Source: Cryptomeria japonica (taxonomy: Eukaryota > Streptophyta > Pinopsida > Cupressales > Cupressaceae). Taken from it: a DNA stretch of 64,000 bases. The translations under genes and the position numbers were made by a program. Below the pieces are notes generated by a model, which saw nothing but the letters and a program-made list of their open reading frames with translations, was not told the DNA's origin and searched no databases. Shown here one piece after another: positions 48,579-59,609 of this stretch. Where the stretch lies: assembly GCF_030272615.1 (NCBI RefSeq), contig NC_081410.1, positions 505,164,942 through 505,228,941 of the forward strand, given 5' to 3'. How positions within the stretch are numbered: the first letter of the stretch is position 1; every line of letters starts with the position of its first letter.

Positions 48579-50379
48579 GTTATTGGAACAAAATGTGCTC
48601 ACTCTTCCTCCTATAAGGCAAATAGATCCTGCAAAGATTAATTCACCCTATTTTGATAACAAATCTTTTTGTCAATTTCATCGTCAACCTGGGCATGATA
48701 TTGAAAAATGTTTTGCTTTAAAGGGTAAAATTCAAGATTTGATTGATAATAATACTATCTCTGTTTCTGGTGTGAATGATAAAGGCAACACATCTGTGGC
48801 TCCTCCTAACCAAAATCTTAAGATTTTTACTGATCCATTACCTTCTCATACCTGTAATGTGATTGATACTAATGATTCCTCTGTCTCACCTGATGATCTT
48901 GTGTCTATGACTCCGAATGTGATTAACTTTGTAGAGCAGCAGAAAATCCCTAAAGAACCTTCCATCACATTTGATTCCAATGAAACTATCAGGGCACCTG
49001 ATGGTCCTTTATATATAGTTGCAAAAGTCAAGAATACACCTTGCCGTGGAGTGCTTATTGATCCTTCTTGTATGGTTAATATCATTACTGAAGAATTTCT
49101 TTTTACTTTGCAATTGAATCAAGTGATCTATGACGAAACAAATGTGGTTGTGAAACTATTTGATGCATTTTCTTCTCCTGCAATTGGTTCTATTACATTA
49201 CCTATTGAGATCCATAACAAATACCTTGATGTGGACTTTGCTATTATTCCATCATCCGAACAATTTCGTGTGAAGCTAGGCTATCCTTGGCTATCTTCCA
49301 TGAAAGCTATTGCTTCTCCTATTCACAAGTGTTTGAAATTTCCCCATAATGGTGAAATTGTTACTATCAATCATAGCCTCTTTAAACCAGCTGAAAGAAC
49401 TTCTAGCGTTCCTATTGATTATTTTTGGCCTAAACAATTTCAATCTCTTCCACCGCAAAGTGATCATCTTTTCAAATCTTATCAAAAGTGGAAAAAAGAT
49501 ATGATCCTATCTCTAAGTGAACCTAGAACACCCAAACTTGATATTCCTATCATTCTTGAGAAGGAAGTTCTTCCTTTGAAAGATAAAACTAATGTCTTTC
49601 CTCAAGAAGATTCCCAACCCATCCCTATGAATGTGACTACGTCTATGACTAATAAATTTTCTAAAGGTAGACCTATACCTCCTCGTCATGATGGACTTGG
49701 TCTCCTTCCTAAACCAAATATTCCTCCTTTATATGGAGCAGTTCCTCCTCCTTCCTCTTATAGAGAGAAGAGACCTTCCTCTTCTCCTATTGTTCAACCT
49801 AAGAGACCACAACCTAAACACCCAAGTGATAAGGATGAGAACATTCCTCCTCCTCACTCTTCTCAACTTCCTACTAAGACTAGACGAAATCGTTCTACAC
49901 GTGAATGCCAACGAAAGCGTCGTCTTAGAGCTCAGGCAACTGCTTCTCAAACTTTGCAATCCCCAAAAACACCTTCAGCTAGTATTATTCCATTTTCTCC
50001 TCAGCCGAAAATTGAGCCAAAATCTCCTAAACATAAGATGCATGATGGTCTTGATCTTGTGCGAGTTAAAGATCCTATTTTTATAAATCTTGATGATGAT
50101 ATAGATGAAAATGTTATTCATGATGAAAATGTTACTCCTCTTTCTTCTGATAGTGAATATGAATATGTTGATGTTGATAACCATTTATCTAACGCATTTT
50201 CTAAAGCACTTATCCTAGCTCCTAGACAAGAACAACATGGCTTGGAACATGAACATAGCCCTTGTTTGGATCTTGTGATAGCTCCATCTGCTGTGTTGGA
50301 TGTTCCTCCTCTAGCGTGTTTCCTGCCTTCCCGAAATATTGATCAGCAAGATCGGGGGGTGGATGACGTGCTAGACTAG
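48579..50379 (+). CDS. Gag zinc knuckle and protease-like segment of a retroelement
   Basis: A long open frame (open from 48523) begins in retroelement text with the Cys/His motif FCQFHRQPGHDIEKC and then KGKIQDLIDNNTI, a pattern common at the Gag-protease boundary of Tat-like gypsy elements. A retropepsin-like fold follows, with VLIDPSCMVNIITEEFL in place of the usual D-S/T-G and KLGYPWLSSMKAIASPIHKCLKF as the later conserved part. The active-site triplet reads D-P-S, so protease activity is doubtful. The C-terminal third is rich in Pro, Ser and Lys, with an acidic patch (YEYVDVDNH). No RT, RNase H or integrase follows before the candidate LTR at 51134, so the element is non-autonomous or internally deleted. 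Confidence 0.65.
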
Positions 50380-51133
50380 TAACATTAGCATAGCAGACTC
50401 TCTCCTCCTCTCTTGATATCTTTTGTTACTTCTTCTATGTGTTATTCTCATTCTTCTATTTGTTGTCCTTAATGTTGTCTACTTGAGGATGATGCAAAGC
50501 ATTGAGATCTCTTTTGGTCTCTCTCATGTTGACTCAAAAGACACATGTGTTCCCTTCTTCTAGGTGACCTTCCTTGATTGGGGAATGAAGAACAATTATG
50601 CATACATACATATGATATACATGAATTATCATATAGCATATTGACCCTGAGGAAAGCGAAGTCACCTCGTGCTTTGTGTTTTGTGTCTATTATCCTTGGG
50701 CTTATCTCACACTTGGGGGCTAAATCCTTGTGATAATGTGCTCCTTTCCCTTCTCATTTCCTATATGTATCACTACCTTAAAGCAATCACCCCCGATGAG
50801 GCGTGTGTGATTGCTTTAACGTAGGGGGGCATACACCCCGTTCATATCTCTTCAAGATACTTGAAAATCTCTTGGCAAACTTAGCATTGCCTTGAAAAAT
50901 TTTGGTATTTTTCTTGCATGACTCATAGTGAGGGAACCTTACTACTGACAGTCATGGTTCTCCCTCGTGATCTTCCCTTTTACTTTGTCAATCAAAGTCG
51001 TAAGATCCTTAGTCCACTGGGGGCTTGGTGTATCTTGCCTCCTTGACGTGGTGAAAGTCTTTCAATGTTGTTTCCTTGTACTTTACCGGAAGTATGGGCG
51101 TACGCTTATACTCCCGCTAAAGTGGGGGCTAAA
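50380..51133 (+). other. Non-coding 3' part of the retroelement
   Basis: No coding sequence is seen. It contains a 13-bp perfect hairpin stem (50778-50790 with 50807-50819) and several GGGGGCT words. The last, AAAGTGGGGGCTAAA, lies directly before the candidate LTR start and looks like a polypurine tract. Confidence 0.45.
50778..50819. repeat. Hairpin TTAAAGCAATCAC / GTGATTGCTTTAA
   Basis: The two 13-base arms are perfectly complementary and separated by 16 bases containing CCCCCGATGAGG. It lies in the 3' non-coding part of a retroelement. Confidence 0.8.
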
Positions 51134-51710
51134 TGTAGCGCCCTAAAATTGCGACACTTGCAATTTCGCCCTCATTTGGGTCTTCATGATGGCGGCGCAA
51201 CGTTGAACCTGAATGGAGACCCCGAAACCTGCTTGCGACATCAAAAACTGCATATTTTTGCACCTTGGCCTGATCCTTCCTTGCACCCTGCTGTCCCGGG
51301 AGGTGGGACCATGGCGCCCAGCGCCCTGGTCCCTGGCCCTATTTTGGGTCCGGTCTCTTGTTGGGCATCGGGTCTTTAAGTTTGCAATTCGGAAAACAAT
51401 ACTTCTAGGTCGGCCTAAGGTCAGAAAATTCAATCTCTCAACCCTAATTGACAAGTATATAAACTACTTTTCCTCTCCTAGAAAGGGAGGAAGGAAATAA
51501 GCAAGAGCAAGGCGCGAAAGCGACATTCGAACATTCAAACATTCAAGCATTCAAGCATTCCTTCAAGCAATTGAGTATTCTAAGTCTCCATTCAAGGCTA
51601 GGTGTTGCATTCAAGACAAGGATTCAACCATTGAAGAGGAGATCACTTACAACATACAAAATACAACATTCATTACACCTTCGCATGTAAGAATACAAAC
51701 ATTCTTACAA
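51134..51710 (+). mobile_element. Candidate LTR with TATA box
   Basis: The block starts TGTAGCGCCCTAAAATTG right after a purine-rich AAAGTGGGGGCTAAA. It has a TATA-like AGTATATAAACT at 51461-51472, followed by ATTCAAGC-type short repeats. It could end in ACAACA at about 51710, where AGGTATCAGTAC faintly resembles a Met-tRNA primer site, but the true end may be as far as about 52,300. It also contains CGCCCTGGTCCCT (51322-51334), the same word as the hairpin array at the left edge. No second copy was found, so it may be the 3' LTR of the element at 47.7-50.4 kb or the 5' LTR of the one that follows. Confidence 0.4.
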
Positions 51711-52449
51711 CAAGGTATCAGTACTTGTTTACATTACAAACATTTACATTTACAGCATTCTCATTTCTTGGTTAATTCCAAAACTGGGGTTTGACCTAAA
51801 GGCAAACCCCTAATCCCTAACCCCCCAATCATCCTCTCTTTTCTGTGTGTAGGTTGCAGGTACGCGGCTGTAATTGAAGATCTAGAATCCTTGTGCAGAG
51901 ACGAACAGATCCCCCTTCGTTTCGCGGATTTTTCGGAGGACCGTGTGCACTCCGGGCACCATCGTCCCGTCAACTTTCGCTCAAATTTGCAGAACAGCAT
52001 CGTCTCGACATTTTACTGCTAATTTCAGGTCCGTAGATTCATCCTGTGTCCCTATCTCCGTTTACAAGTGAATCTTTCTTACTTTACATGCATTCCTAGT
52101 TCACTCCTTCTATCTACATTCTTTACAAAAGAGGGTATCCTTGATGTCTTAACCCTTGAAACTCATTTAGAATCCAGTCTTGCATTGTGTGAGATTGGAT
52201 CTTGTGGATTTCAACCCCTCTTTTGAATGTAAAGTCTCTCCTAAGTGAAAATCGTCAACCCTAGTGACCCTCCTTTCTCTCTCCTTGGAGTGGAGTGGGG
52301 GGAACAACTAGGGTTCGATTTTTCCACTTTACACATACAAAAAAGGACTTGATTTTATTCATCAATTTGATTCTAGCTCTGACCCTCTTTCTAGTTTTAC
52401 CTCTTTTGAAGAGAAGGTTAAATTCTTAATTCTTTATTTTGAAGACCTA

Positions 52450-54457
52450 ATGCAAACCCTGAAAGAAAAAAGGGAGGCTATAATGCAAAATGATCCTGAT
52501 AGGGCTAAATTGGTCTTAGCTAAGCCTGGCTTTGCTAAGGCTATCCCACCTGGTAATTATATGATGCATAAAAAATCTAAATATACTGTGATGATGCCAG
52601 TGACAAGTGAAACTTCCAATTCAAGAGGAAAAAGGGCCATTGAAGATGTCATTGATATTCGAGATTCCCCTAAAAGGCAAAGAGTAGGGAAGGAAGTTGA
52701 AACTGATGAGCCTCAATACTCTCCATCTCAATCCCCTATTCACATAGGAGATGAGCAAGCAATGGCCGAACAATTGCTATAGTTAGGGAGTCTCAGTGAA
52801 ATTGCATACACCTATGATGAGACCCAAGAGGGAATGTCGGAAGAGCCACCTAGTGCTGAAATCAATATAACTAATGGTGAGCTAAAGGGAAAGGAATTAG
52901 ACCTCACTGTCAAACAAGCTAGTGAAGAGTTTCTAGTTGACAACAATTTTGTCACAACAGGGGCTTTCATGCAATTTGTATGGAAACAAAACATTGAACA
53001 ATTCAAGGCTAGATGTGAAAAGAGAATGAGTGAGCAGCCTCACAAAGATACAAATTCAGTGGAAGAAGAGGTTAAACAAGAAATGATGGTTGAATTCAAA
53101 GCTATCACTCTTGAAGCTGGAAGAGAGATGGTGTCAAAGGCTAGTGTTCTAATCCTCCCTGAATGGGATATAGCAGATGCATTGGTTCTTGAAGCAGTTA
53201 GAAAAGAAACCAAGCCAATGGAGGGAGTGACATTTAGAAAAGATAATGCTTCTCTGGTCATGTGGTCCCTCAAGAGGGATGAAAGTAGAAGAAGGAAAGA
53301 TACCTTGGGATCTAATCTTCTAGGAGGTATGATAGTAAAAAGTGTCCACGATACAGGGGTGGTAGAAGCTGCTAGTACAGTCTTAGAAACTGCAAAGTTT
53401 AATGTGGCAGTAGCAGAGAAAGAAGCAAAGGAAAAAGCTGATCTCCTAGTCAAGTTGGAGACAATTTTAAAGGCTTATAATGAAGCCAAAAAGGAGGTAG
53501 CCAACTACTATTATTGCTAGACTTTGGAGTCAGTTGGTAGGACAACACCAAGGAGGTGATTCCTCTACCCTGGTGATCTCTTCTTCTCCAGCAAGACCTC
53601 CACCTACCAGTCCTATTATAGAATTCCCCCCTTCTCCTATGCCTTTTGGTTTTCAACTAGCTGAGACTTTTCAACATGAGTTGGAAAAAATGAAACAGGC
53701 TCAAGCCTTGTTTGCAAGTAAGTATGAAGAGAACGTAAAGGCCACCATTTTGAGTTTTGCTGATACAGTAGAGGCCCCCACTATGCACACTAATATGAAA
53801 AGAATTTTAGACACTCTGTGTGAGTTAAATGAGGACAAGGCTATTTTAGAGCCTATTTTGAATAAGTGGATGCCAAGAGAAGTGGATTTAGAACTTATGT
53901 GTGCATCCTATGATGAAGTGAGATCTGATGTTACTATCAAATCCACATGTGAGTTGGCAAAAGGTTTGACCAAGTTAGCAGAAGGAAGAGCCAATGTAGA
54001 GAGGAAAGCTAACTTGTACAGGAAAGAATATACTGAGCATAATTTTGAATTATTTCGTGGGGGTTTTGTCAGCCAAAATCAGTTGAAGGACAAACAGGTA
54101 TGGCTTGATGAGATGGGAGCTAATTTGTCTTTCAGGGTAAATGAAATTGTTAACAAAGATGACACTTCTATGTTTGTTAAAACAATTGAGGAGATAGAAA
54201 AGATAAAATCACATTACGGTTTTTTGGAATCAGAGGTGAGGAAAATAAGAAACTCTTGGAAAAGGTTACTTAAGTTAGAGAAAAATATTGTTGGCTACTC
54301 ATGGCCTACTGATGATGTGTTCCAAGAGTGGACCAAAAGGTATGCGGTGCAAGAGGAAGATGCTCCAGAACAGTTGGAAGATGCTCCGGGACAGTTAGAA
54401 GGTGTTGTAGAAGAGTTACCAACCGAAAACGTCGTTGAGACAGAAAAAGACTTGTAA
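52450..54457 (+). pseudogene. Unrecognised coiled-coil ORF, probably retroelement-derived
   Basis: A plus-strand frame is open from before the first ATG (52450). It is broken by TAG at 52780-52782, continues in the same frame to 53520, and then resumes one frame away to the TAA at 54455-54457. In total about 660 codons of Lys/Glu-rich, helix-forming sequence are seen. Visible words are a nuclear-localisation-like DSPKRQRVGK early on, EKEAKEKADLLVKLETILKA before the frame break, a Pro/Ser-rich linker (ARPPPTSPIIEFPPSP), another long helical part, and an EDAPEQLEDAPGQLE repeat near the end. I know no family with this layout. Position after an LTR-like block suggests an extra retroelement ORF; a coiled-coil relic at 11399-11602 may be similar in kind. 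Confidence 0.45.
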
Positions 54458-56216
54458 CTACTTCTTGAAAGAAGCTATGGTTGTAACTAATTTTCCTTAG
54501 GGATGTGTGAAGCTTGCATGCATCCATAATGTTATAAATGGATACCAGGACAAAGGAAAAATGATCACAAGAATTTGTAAAGAAACTCTGCAGAAATTTA
54601 TCTGCGTTTTTTCTAGTGTTTCACAGAAAACTATCTAAGTTTTGTAAGATTTTCCAAATTGAATATAAATATACAGACCATTAACTTTGAGCCTTAAATT
54701 GAATATAAATATACAGACCATTTACACAATAAGTCCTAAAGAAATATAAAGACTTTGTAGCCCAAATAGCGAAGAAAAGCACTGGTCATCTATAGAATAC
54801 AATTCATCAGTTCACATTTCATTTTAAAGCAATAGGAGTAGCTGAGTAGGAAATATAGAGTAGACTATAAATAGTGTATATACATAAATTTCAAGCACAA
54901 AAATCAAATAATTTCTACAACAACAATCTTGAACTCATATGCTATATCTCCATCCTGGCAATTTATGCCATTCTGAGATGCATTAGGTTAGTCTCAGTCA
55001 CTAGAACACAATTTGCAACATGCATTAGGAGTTGTCCTCCTTACAAATAGTGCAGCATTAAAAAGGTATTATCAAAGCTACAACCACAATTCAAAGAGGA
55101 AGATTACAAAGATAGGACAAAGCTAGGTACAGTCATAAGTCAAGGCAAATTCATAGTTGAAACTCAGTCCAAAATAGTGAAGAAGTGCAACAAATGACAT
55201 GAGAAGTCTAAAGAAGTATTATAGCAATCATGAGTCAAGGATTAACGAAGAGATTTTTTGCATCCATGATACAATCCTTAAAAGCATCCATGATACAATC
55301 TCAAACACACTTTTTACCGTTCTCTTAGTGATTGTGCTCAATTGTGTATGTCTTGCTTATGTATGAAAATGGCATTTTGCAACTTTCCACCGACCATGTA
55401 TTTGAGATGTCTTTGATTTAGATATGGCAAGAGCTTAGTCGTAGAGTGAGACTAGGGAGTTGGACCATCTCAACCATGGTGCGCCTACATATGTATATAG
55501 TTTTGTGTATTCATTAAAGATTTTCATTTAATTTTAATCAACAAAAGAGCAATATTCATGACTTACAAGTAATAAAAAAACTTACAAGGATGAGGCATAT
55601 TCATTACTTACAAGTAATAAAAAAAACTTACAAGGATGAGGCATATTCATAACTTTTGCAGTCCTACCTTGGATATCAACACTAGAAGCAACTCATATTG
55701 TTCGCGTACAGACAAGACAATATGGGAGTTCATTATACCCAGCAACTTGTGGTGTTGTTGTTCGTGTTGGCTCCACTTGCACCCTGCAATTAAGATTGAA
55801 TATACATTATTCAATAAGATTAACTATGCAACATAATGAATATTGAAAAGTGTGTTACCTTGTTGAGCTTCGCTTGGTTTCGAGAATAGTTTAATATTCT
55901 CTACTTAACAGGGCCAACCATGTGAAGGTGGAAGCTCATTTGGCCCCTCCCCCCCCCCCCCCCCTTAACATCACTCTAAATTCCCCGTTAACATCTTATA
56001 ACATTCATTCATTAATTCTTTCTACCATTAATAAAATATAGCATTCATTCATTAATATCACATAACATTCATTAACACATAACATTGATTAACATTAATT
56101 AACACACAACATTCATCAATATTAATTAACACATATCATCCATAACCATTAATTAGGACATAATTACATTCACTAACACATAAAAATCAGTCATTATCAA
56201 ATTAGTTAGATTACAA
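54458..56216. other. AT-rich spacer with small duplications
   Basis: No gene recognised. TTGAATATAAATATACAGAC with flanking bases occurs at 54656-54682 and 54696-54722. A 45-bp unit beginning ACTTACAAGTAATAAAAAAA is tandemly repeated at 55561-55605 and 55606-55651. A run of 16 C residues lies at 55949-55964. Short TAACATTCATTAA-type repeats occupy about 55990-56180. Confidence 0.6.
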
Positions 56217-59002
56217 TCATTTCTTTCTTTGTTTTTTCTTTGAAGCTATGAAAAGACTAAGTGGAACATCGGTTTCTTCATCATTTCCCCCCTCTGCAGA
56301 TGTTCCGCCAACTGCTCGTGATCTCAATGTATACCTAGTCCTATACTGAGGACGAGGACACTGAAGCGAAGGGGGGTCCTCTGCAATAACAAAGAAATGG
56401 GTTAAATTCAAAAAAAAAAATATTATTGTTACAAGTATTTCATTAATTTAGAGAACATAATTATTGTGCTCTTTACCTGATGGGGCCACATCATTTTGTG
56501 TAGCCTCAACCTCAACATGTTGAACACCCTCTAGATCATCTGGAGTTGAAATACTTAAGGTTACATTAATGTTGAACACCAATTGCAATTATATTTGTTT
56601 AAAACAATAACAGTGGTCCTCTTTACTTGAGTGGGGAACATCACGTTTTTGAGGTTGTGTACCCAGATCATGCTCCACTTGCTCACCACCGACTACATGC
56701 TCTAAAATATTAACAAAAAAGGTTACATTAATTACTACTCTAATTACAAATTAAGATATATATACTTGTATTAATAGCTAAATAAATAAATTTGAATAGC
56801 AAATGAATACCTCCACTACTGGGATGCACATCCGGACCTTCATGTGTAGGTGGTGTTTCACAATTAGCAGGTTGCATTCCAATGACATGCACATTGTTAT
56901 CATTGATTGCTTATTTAAAACAAATATAGTCACTTTATGTTGGAACTCAACATCAATTAGATTATTGGTAAATTATTCAATTTGAAACAACTTCCATTTA
57001 CCATATTTACCTGTGTGACGGATGCACTCGAATGTTGTGTATGCCCACTCAATTCTCGTAGCCGATCAGCCACAGCTGAATAGCCTTGTTGGTAGGCACT
57101 TCTCTTGTCATCTTCTGTGGGCGCTCTATTGAATTTAGAGCCCTGCATTTTTGCTTGGTATCGTGAATTTTGCTTGCATTGTTTGATAAAAAAAAACGTT
57201 TGCAATTTATTAATATTTTGATGCAATATTTTGTTTACATGAGATACTTACAATTCATGCAGCAAGTTTCATGTAACCACCAGAGCCAAGTTTGTGTTGC
57301 TCGTGCTTTACTTGCCTTGCCTTGGTTGCCTTTGACTTGTCACTCAGTCTATAAAAAGTTTGAAATATGTTAGATTATATAAATATAAAGAGTAATTAAT
57401 TAGTACATAATTACATTCTTAATAGTATCCTATACCTTCTTCTGGCGTCTAGTGGTGTATTTCCTTTTTTCCTTTCAATTCTCTCCTTGGCATCCAAAAT
57501 CAGGTCCTTCCACTCCCTCTCTGGAATCATGGGGGGATGCTCATACTTTAGGTTCCTCTCCAAATGGGTCTTGTATTAGTCCCTCACATACTTTAGATAT
57601 GTGCCAGCTTTTTCAAGGAGCTTGGTTTTGTCAAAGGTGTCATTTCCAAACCACTCAACCATTTGGTTTGTCAATTCATCTTTTAACCTTTTTTCTTGGT
57701 CATTCCACCTTTTAAAGCAAAAACAAACCTGTTAGATTCAGAAATGAACTGAATCTACATTTATTACACTTTAAGAAATGGATCAAAGGAAAACTATTCT
57801 AGCAATGATATGAAATCAAAAGTGGATAAGGGTTAGTTCACATATGATGTACCACCTTTTACGTATGGTGGGCCCAAATATCTGCAATGCAATGTCACTA
57901 AGATGTTTATAGAAAATATCATTGCCTGCAAAAAATTCATGGGATCATTAGTCCAAAACGAGTGATCATAAAGTAAATTACAATTAGAGTATATATAATA
58001 ATAATTTTAAAGTACCTAGAACCTTTTGTATCTTTAAGGGAAGCATTTCTTCGTCGCTCACCACCAATGTGGCTTGCAACGTTCCCGTACTAGCAATACG
58101 AGAAGATCCAGGAAATGATGGTATGTTATCAGTAGTAGTCACCTCTGGCACATCCTCATGTGCATCTCCTCCTGCAAAAAATGAATCCACTATGAAATGG
58201 CATTAGAATTCAAGGAAGAACGCTTGAAGGGAAATAAACACATGACAGAAGATAGAGCAAAAGAGGGATCTACCAACAATGGGCAGGCCAATATGACGTG
58301 CACTAGAGGATGTCTGCATGCTACGTGTTGCCAACATTGCAGTCGGCAATACAGGTGAGGGTGACCTCTGATGAGGCGGTGGCGGAATTTGCACAATAAC
58401 ATTGACAACACCTAAAGAATAATACATTGAATATATCAAACATTAAATATATGAAAAGTGCAAGAATTGTAAACAAGGATGAACCTTTATTTTGAAAATT
58501 GACAGTATCAAGTATGATGTGTTTTGCATACTCAGAGTGATAAGCCAAGCAAGTGATAATACAAGAAAATCGTCATCACCTGAAGATCCTACAACACCCT
58601 GATCGTGGGAACGACTTTCATGAGGGCGGATAAATTGTTGTAAAAATAATAAGTACATATTTTAGTTAATGACATAAAAGAGAATAAAATATAAACCATT
58701 ATTGAACTTTTGTTATAATTAAAGCTTTCATTACTACTTACTTGCAAATTTTCTGTTGTCTTAAACAATAATTCCACCTTCTATCGTATCTCATCAGTGG
58801 TAGGATGCACGGCTGCCAAAGCAACAATCTCTTTTCTAATTTTTATAAGAGGCATTTTAAAGAATTTCACAAGGTCTTTGGGATCTTCAGGGTCATCATT
58901 GCTTAACCCTAATGATTCCACATCCATAGAAAGGTGCTTAGGTACTGCAACTCCCTTTCCCTTTCCCCGAACATTCATTTGTGTCAAGAATATCATTAAC
59001 AA
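56217..59002 (-). pseudogene. Second CACTA gene, Transposase_24-like
   Basis: Minus-strand exon-like pieces with splice-like borders carry GKGKGVAVPKHLSMDVESL (about 59000-58790), PPPPHQRSPSPVLPTAML (about 58410-58270) and PSFPGSSRIASTG (about 58170-58020). They continue with FYKHLSDIALQIFGPTIRKR (about 57927-57860), RWNDQEKRLKDELTNQMVEW through WKDLILDAKERIERKKG (about 57715-57440), KSKATKARQVKHEQHKLGSG (about 57350-57265) and a C-terminal piece to 56217. The W.DQEKRL..EL and KATKARQ..HE.HKLGSGGY patterns recall plant En/Spm proteins of the Transposase_24 family. A stop interrupts the text after YLKYVRD. Exon borders are approximate. Confidence 0.6.
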
Positions 59003-59609
59003 TTACAAAATTAGTATAATCACTAAAAAAAAGAACATAATAATGTAACAGTTTGCTTCTATCTAATTTGTACAATTACAATGAGGTTTACCTGCTCGGT
59101 AGAAGTGTCGCAAGCTACATCTCCGTCTACGATATGTGATGGATCCATGTCGGTCTATGATAAAAAAAAAAAAGTATAAAAAACGTTAGCGAAATTACAT
59201 AGTACACAACATGAACAACATGAACTTTGTAGACAAAAAGAGTATTAAATAATAAAAAGATGTTGTCATCAAAATCATTGTAAATTTTTTAATTCCTTAC
59301 CTTTACTTTATGTAGACTATGCAGGATCCTCAACTAAATGGTTGACAATGTCTGTAGTCAACGACCTATTCCCACCAAGGGTGACAACATCACACAGGGA
59401 CTATACCTGAAATCAACACCATCAATTGAGCATCATAAGCATTACTACATTTGTAAGTTGATAAACAATAAATACACACGTATCATAAGCATCAGAAGCA
59501 TCACATGATGTGTCATCATATATGTAATTGAGCATCACGATTAGCATCACATATCATGTGTCATCATAAACATGTAATCCATCACATATGTATCATAAAT
59601 CACCATCCA

